A DNA stretch of 63,899 nucleotides, taken from the NCBI GenBank assembly GCA_035388825.1, contig DAOOQQ010000021.1, positions 1 to 63,899 on the forward strand, given 5' to 3'. The DNA comes from MWAR01 sp035388825 (GTDB lineage Bacteria > Muiribacteriota > Ozemobacteria > Ozemobacterales > Ozemobacteraceae). Below the pieces are notes generated by a model. It saw only the letters and a list, made by a program, of their open reading frames with translations. It was not told the origin of the DNA and searched no databases. Position numbers and translations under genes: made by a program. Each line of letters opens with the position of its first letter. Within the stretch, counting starts at the first letter, position 1. Below, piece by piece: positions 59,494 to 63,899 of this stretch.

Positions 59494-61938
59494 ATGGCCT
59501 ACTGTCACGGCTGCGGAGCGGTCAACGCCGACGATGCGGTCACCTGCGTCGCGTGTGACCGCGTTCTCACGGTCATCTGCCCCCAGTGTTCCACCCGAAA
59601 CGCCCCCGCCGCGACGTTCTGCTCCTCGTGCGGGCGTGCCCTGAGCCAGTCCCCGGCGGCGGGTGAGATCGCTCCGGAAGCCGGCATCCCGGCCGATCCG
59701 GCGGCACCGATGACGGTCCCCCTCGCCTCCCCCGCGGCCGCGTCCCGCACACCGGATCTCCCGCCCCGCGCCCCCTTCATGAAAGTCGTGCTGGGGGGCT
59801 TCGCCTTCGCCTTCCTGTATCTGAGCCAGGCGCTGAGCGGGTATCCCCTCGCCGGCATCCTGGCCGGCCTGGCGAGCGGCCTGATCACGCTTTGGGGCGC
59901 CGTCGAGCTCTCGCTCTGGGCGCTCGAGCGGCATGATCCGCGGCAGGCGGCCCAGCTGATCGCCGAATCCCAGGAGCTCGCCGAGGAGCTGCCGGCGCCT
60001 CTTGCCCCGGATACAGAGCCCATCGGCGGCTCGTTCGAGGAGGTCGACAAGGAGGCGCGGCTGGTCAAGCCCGAAGGCATGGTTTCATCGATGGTGGCAA
60101 GCATGCCCGATCTCGAAACCGAGCCGTCGTCGCGACCGCGCCCCCAACCGGCCCCCTCCGCCCCGGATGCCCTGGCCGACGTGGTGCCGCAGAGCATGCC
60201 GGCCGACGAGCCGATTCTCGGGGCCGAAGAGGCCGAGCTGACCCGCCGGGAAAAGGCCTCCCAGACGCTCGCCGAGTTCCTCGACGACGGGATCGCCCAG
60301 GAGATCACCCTCGTCCGCAAGAAGCTCGCGAAGAATCCGGGAAGCTATCCGCTCATGCTCCGGCTGGCCCAGCTTCAGGAAGAGCGCGGCGAAGTCAGCA
60401 ACGCCCTCGACACGATGGACGGCTGTCTCAAGAGCGGTCCCCAGGCCCCCGAAGTGCATCTGTATCACGGATCGCTTCTCCGGCGGGCCGGCGAGCCGGA
60501 TAAGGCTCGCGAAGCGTTCCAGAAAGCCCTCGCCCTGAACAAGTATCTCGCGAAGGCGCATTACCAGCTCGGCAGTCTCGAGCGGGCCGCGAAACGCATT
60601 CCCGAGGCCCGCGATGCCCTCCAGAAGTGCATTCAGCTCACCCCCGACGATCCCTACGCCCATTATCAGCTCGGCATGGTGTATCGCGAACTGGGAGAGA
60701 TGCAGCTTGCCCAGCTCGAACTCAAGCGGGCCTGCATGCTCCATCCGACCGATTCCTACGGCCACAGCCAGCTCGGCCAGACCTACCAGACCGCCCACCA
60801 GTGGGACCAGGCGATTCTCGAGTATTCCCAGGCTCTCAGCTTCAAGCCGAACGACCCCTACGTCCTCGAGAAGCTGGGAGAGGTCATGATCGAGAAAGGC
60901 GAGCATGCGCGTGCTGCCGAACTGCTCCAGGAGGCCCTTTCCCACCAGTTTCATCCCGAGCCGCGGACGATGATCACCCTCGGCCGCGTCCTGCGCTCGC
61001 TCGGCCGTATGCGGGATCTGTCGGGGCAGATGCTCGAAGTTCTGCGCCTTTCCCCGGGAAATCCGGACGCGATGTTCCTGCTGGCCCAGGCTTATATCGC
61101 GGACCAGGATCACGCGAAGGCGATCGCCACGCTGCTGGAGCTTCTCGAAGCCGTTCCCGACCGCGCGGAGGCCTGGCTCGAGCTCGGCAAACTCTACCAG
61201 GCCCAGGGCAAGGAGGAAGAGGCGATCGCGGCGTTCACGAAGGCCTCCCCCAATGCCGCCGACCAGGCCGGCGTCTGGAACACGATCGGCGTGCTTCTGA
61301 CCAACCGCCGGGATTACGCCGAAGCGCTGAAGGCGTTCCGCAAGGCCCTGAGCTTCGACTACTCGGACACCCAGATCCAGAACAATCTCAAGGCGGTCCA
61401 GAAAAAGATCGAATCGAACTGCCGGCGCACGATCGAAACATCCGAAGAGGCGCTCGCGCTCGACTCGAGCGATCTCGGCGCGTATCTGAAGATGGGCATG
61501 GCCTACGAGATGATCGACCGGCCCGACGAGGCCATGATGGCCTACCAGCGCATGCTCTCGATCAAGCCCGACTCGGTCGAGGGGCTGACCGCGTATGCGG
61601 ATCTGCTCAAGCGGCGCGGCAAACTCAAGATGTCGATGCGCTGTTATCGCGAGATCCTGAAGATCCGCCCCGATCATGCCGATGCCCGCCTGCACCTGAT
61701 CCGGGGGCACCTCGCCCTGGGCTTCGTCAACGAGGCGCTGCGACATGCGGTGGTCGCCCAGAAGCTCCTGCCGGAGGATCCGCGGATCCATTTCCTGCTG
61801 GGCAAGATCTATTTTGCGAAGGGGCTTGCCCCGCGTGCGCTGCGCGAATTCACCCTCGTGGCCAACTCGACGCAGGCCGACCCCGAGATGGTCAGTTGGG
61901 CGGAGCTGATGCGCCGCCGGCTCCAGAAAAAGTCATGA
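59494..61938 (+). CDS. Double zinc-ribbon, membrane-anchored TPR protein
   Basis: An 814-residue protein. Two zinc ribbons stand at the N-terminus (CHGCGAVNADDAVTCVAC at 4-21, CPQCSTRNAPAATFCSSC at about 30-47). An Ala/Pro linker, one or two membrane segments (about 92-140) and a Pro-rich acidic linker follow. From about 265 to the end there are some fifteen TPRs (for example YAHYQLGMVYRELGEMQLAQ). The ribbons should be cytoplasmic. The topology places TPRs either in the cytoplasm (hairpin) or periplasm (single pass). Its stop overlaps the next TPR gene (ATGA). Confidence 0.88.
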   Translation: MAYCHGCGAVNADDAVTCVACDRVLTVICPQCSTRNAPAATFCSSCGRALSQSPAAGEIAPEAGIPADPAAPMTVPLASPAAASRTPDLPPRAPFMKVVLGGFAFAFLYLSQALSGYPLAGILAGLASGLITLWGAVELSLWALERHDPRQAAQLIAESQELAEELPAPLAPDTEPIGGSFEEVDKEARLVKPEGMVSSMVASMPDLETEPSSRPRPQPAPSAPDALADVVPQSMPADEPILGAEEAELTRREKASQTLAEFLDDGIAQEITLVRKKLAKNPGSYPLMLRLAQLQEERGEVSNALDTMDGCLKSGPQAPEVHLYHGSLLRRAGEPDKAREAFQKALALNKYLAKAHYQLGSLERAAKRIPEARDALQKCIQLTPDDPYAHYQLGMVYRELGEMQLAQLELKRACMLHPTDSYGHSQLGQTYQTAHQWDQAILEYSQALSFKPNDPYVLEKLGEVMIEKGEHARAAELLQEALSHQFHPEPRTMITLGRVLRSLGRMRDLSGQMLEVLRLSPGNPDAMFLLAQAYIADQDHAKAIATLLELLEAVPDRAEAWLELGKLYQAQGKEEEAIAAFTKASPNAADQAGVWNTIGVLLTNRRDYAEALKAFRKALSFDYSDTQIQNNLKAVQKKIESNCRRTIETSEEALALDSSDLGAYLKMGMAYEMIDRPDEAMMAYQRMLSIKPDSVEGLTAYADLLKRRGKLKMSMRCYREILKIRPDHADARLHLIRGHLALGFVNEALRHAVVAQKLLPEDPRIHFLLGKIYFAKGLAPRALREFTLVANSTQADPEMVSWAELMRRRLQKKS

Positions 61939-63122
61939 ATATTTATCGTTTGCCCGCTGCCCTGCTCATCCTGTCGCTCAGCGGTGGGGCCATGCCGGCC
62001 GTCGCCCAGTCATCGTTCCAGGACATCGCCGTCCGGGACGGCTCGGCGCGTGACATCATCGCCGGCCGCCAGGCCAGGCCCCGGGCCGACACCTACTACC
62101 TGATGGGACTCCAGGCCGCCCGGAAAGGCGAGGATCTGGAAGCCCTGCGGGCCGTCGAAACCGGCCTTCAGATCGAGCCCCAGAGCATCAAGCTGCGCAA
62201 TCTGCGGGCAGCGCTCTGGGCCAGAACCGGCCGCCGGAACGAGGCGATCGAGGAGTTCAAGCGCATTCTCGCCGCCGTGCCCGACGACACCTATGCCCGC
62301 GAATCCCTGCGCGCCCTTCTTCCCAGGCCCGTCGCCCCGGTCGTGACCACGCCGGTGCGCCCCCCGCCCCGGGAAGCCGCGCCCGTCGCCCCCGTCAAGG
62401 TCGAAACCGGATCCGCGGGGTCGTCCGGTTCGACGACGGCCGCGGAACGACCGGAGACGGCCGCCAAACCGGCTCTCGACACCGGCTATTTCGCCCAGGC
62501 CAAGCAGAAACAGCGGTGTGAACAGCTGATGGCCTCTCTCAAGCAGGCGCAGGACGCCTATGTCAAAGATCACCCCGACGCGAAAGGGAAGTATGATCCC
62601 AAGCCGCTCGTCGATGCGCGACTGCTGTCGGCCGTTCCCGCCTGCCCGGAAGGCGGAAGCTACGAATGGTCGGGAGACGGTCCGACATGCTCCAAACACG
62701 GTTCGTTCGCGACGGTCCAGGCCGAGGTCAAAACCGTTTTCTCGGACTTCAACCGGGCGATGCAGGCGAAACTCGGCCGCAACTATCCCGAAGCGGTCAA
62801 GGGGTTCGAGCAGGTCGTGATCGCGTATCCGCGCTGGGCCGAAGCCCATTTCCAGCTCGGCGACACCCTGTTCCGGACCGGCGAGGACGTCCGGGCGATC
62901 GAGCGGCTCCGCACCTGCCTCAAACTCGATCCCGGCAACCCTGATGCAACCCTGCTTCTGGCCAATCTGTATTTCAAAACCGGCCACAAGGAAACGGCCC
63001 TCAAGCTTCTCGACGGCATTTCGAAAAAGTTTCCCGGCACGGTGTATGGGCTGGCGGCGAGAAGTATAGCCGGATCTATACGAGCCGGCCGCAACTATTA
63101 TCAGATCTTCCCGCCGAACTGA
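61935..63122 (+). CDS. Exported TPR-repeat protein
   Basis: A 395-residue protein with a signal peptide (about 1-24, ending AVAQS). TPR-like helices cover about 50-115, a Pro/Ala/Thr linker about 130-180, and a middle domain about 185-260 holds two cysteines (CPEGGSYEWSGDGPTCSKHG). That middle block resembles the prepilin-like 'CP..G.Y......P.CS.HG' motif of type II/IV pseudopilins. TPRs follow to the end. It is coupled to the zinc-ribbon TPR gene and followed three bases later by nadK. An envelope or secretion role is inferred. Confidence 0.85.
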   Translation: MNIYRLPAALLILSLSGGAMPAVAQSSFQDIAVRDGSARDIIAGRQARPRADTYYLMGLQAARKGEDLEALRAVETGLQIEPQSIKLRNLRAALWARTGRRNEAIEEFKRILAAVPDDTYARESLRALLPRPVAPVVTTPVRPPPREAAPVAPVKVETGSAGSSGSTTAAERPETAAKPALDTGYFAQAKQKQRCEQLMASLKQAQDAYVKDHPDAKGKYDPKPLVDARLLSAVPACPEGGSYEWSGDGPTCSKHGSFATVQAEVKTVFSDFNRAMQAKLGRNYPEAVKGFEQVVIAYPRWAEAHFQLGDTLFRTGEDVRAIERLRTCLKLDPGNPDATLLLANLYFKTGHKETALKLLDGISKKFPGTVYGLAARSIAGSIRAGRNYYQIFPPN

Positions 63123-63125
63123 GCG

Positions 63126-63899
63126 ATGATCAGACCCGTCAAACGTCTGGGCGTTCTCTGCCACCCGACCCGAGAGTCGGCACCGCCGCTGCTCCGGCAG
63201 ATCCTCGTCTGGGCAAAACGTCACGAGATCGAAATCCGGCTCGACGAGACGATGGCCCGTCGCGTCCGGCGCCCCGGGCTCGGGGTTCCGCGGCGCGAGA
63301 TGAGCGGCCTCGTCGATATGCTCGTCGTGCTGGGCGGGGACGGCTCGATCCTCGAATCCGTCCGCACCGCCGCACCGGACGGGATCCCCGTGGCGGGCAT
63401 CAACCTCGGTCATCTGGGCTTCCTGACGCTGGGCGACGCAAAACGCGCCGAAGCGATCCTCGACCGTCTCCGGTTGGGCCAGTACCGCATCGAGAATCGG
63501 ATGATGTTGCGGGCCGTGGTGTCGCGAAACGGCCACGAGGTGTTCCGGGGCATCGCCCTCAACGATGCGGTCATCGTCAAAGGTCCGATCCTGCGCGTGA
63601 TCGACATCGACGTCTCGATCTCGGGCACCTACATCACCTCGTTCCGCGGGGACGGGGTGCTGTTCTCGACACCGACCGGCTCGACCGCCTACGCCCTCTC
63701 GGCCGGCGGCCCGATCGTGCCGCCCTGGATGAACGCGCTGCTGATCTGCCCGCTTCATTCCCATACCCTGAACGCCCGGCCGGTCATCACCTCGGACCAG
63801 GAAGTTCTCTTGGCGAAGGTGTCCGCCACCCACTCGACGATCGACCTCGTCCTGGACGGTCAGGAGGGCTTCGGCCTGCTGACCGGCGATGAGATCCGG
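63126..63899 (+). CDS. nadK: NAD kinase (3' end beyond window)
   Basis: An open frame of 258 codons that runs off the window edge. It begins MIRPVKRLGVLCHPTRESAP. The family motifs are complete as far as seen: VVLGGDGSILESVR (GGDG near 63), INLGHLGFLTLG, LNDAVIVKG, and the Gly-rich TPTGSTAYALSAGGPIV near 182-198, followed by the ICPLHSHTLNARPVI block. The enzyme phosphorylates NAD to NADP. Expected family length is about 280-300 residues, so only the last few dozen are missing. ATG 63126 follows the preceding stop by three bases. Confidence 0.95.
   Translation, partial: MIRPVKRLGVLCHPTRESAPPLLRQILVWAKRHEIEIRLDETMARRVRRPGLGVPRREMSGLVDMLVVLGGDGSILESVRTAAPDGIPVAGINLGHLGFLTLGDAKRAEAILDRLRLGQYRIENRMMLRAVVSRNGHEVFRGIALNDAVIVKGPILRVIDIDVSISGTYITSFRGDGVLFSTPTGSTAYALSAGGPIVPPWMNALLICPLHSHTLNARPVITSDQEVLLAKVSATHSTIDLVLDGQEGFGLLTGDEIR

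Overview
The window is a GC-rich bacterial chromosome segment (by eye 60-65% GC) with tightly packed genes, many of them joined by 4-base ATGA stop/start overlaps. It shows no phage, no insertion sequence with a transposase, no CRISPR array, and no tRNA or rRNA gene that I could find. The gene content points to a Gram-negative, two-membrane organism: a secretin, a C-terminally aromatic beta-barrel-like protein, O-antigen-ligase-like polymer genes and a Tad-type pilus locus. SpoVS, FabK-type fatty acid synthesis and many very large TPR proteins are also present. This mix resembles uncultivated deep lineages such as Candidatus Riflebacteria/Ozemobacteria, but that placement is inference and not proven by the window.

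Layout. 1-8466 (+): an O-antigen ligase-like protein, a membrane alpha/beta-hydrolase-like protein carrying in-frame dispersed repeats, a 1238-residue TPR protein and a beta-barrel-like protein. 8477-10238 (-): a TPR protein behind spoVS. 10406-17159 (-): a fatty acid/phospholipid operon rpmF-plsX-fabK-fabD-fabG-acpP-NPD flavoenzyme-fabF, with hairpins between some genes. 17232-29380 (-): the ancestral rpmH-rnpA-yidD-yidC-jag-mnmE-mnmG-rsmG cluster, extended here by a second MnmG paralogue and a HEAT-repeat protein between the two MnmG genes. 29381-29866 is the only long gene-free stretch. 29867-34965 (+): three TadE/TadG-like pseudopilin-type proteins, CpaB and the CpaC secretin. 35167-37867 (+): an M18 aminopeptidase and HolA, facing rpsT (-). 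38287-40256 (-): a glycosyltransferase and a methyltransferase. 40459-51406 (+): a coupled signalling operon (GAF/PP2C phosphatase, GAF/GGDEF cyclase, GAF/HD-GYP phosphodiesterase), then a DHH-CBS-tRNA nucleotidyltransferase fusion, a site-2 protease homologue and a small membrane protein. 51433-55436 (-): an HD-domain protein, RarA, a glycosyltransferase and an NDP-sugar epimerase. 55594-63899 (+): a DUF885 peptidase-like protein, a HIT protein, three small proteins of unknown function, two TPR proteins and a NAD kinase cut off by the window end.

Most notable points. (1) The tRNA-modification cluster encodes two full-length MnmG paralogues whose departures from the family consensus look complementary. 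They are separated by, and translationally coupled to, a HEAT-repeat protein, which suggests a heteromeric MnmE/MnmG machine. (2) mnmE appears to start at a rare ATT codon that overlaps the jag stop. (3) One membrane hydrolase gene has absorbed a 3 x 69-bp tandem repeat and a palindromic repeat without losing its frame. (4) Many genes carry one short AT-rich island of rare codons, usually including ATA, in an otherwise GC-biased sequence. (5) A three-gene cascade of GAF-rich regulators couples PP2C signalling with c-di-GMP synthesis and breakdown near a Tad pilus locus.
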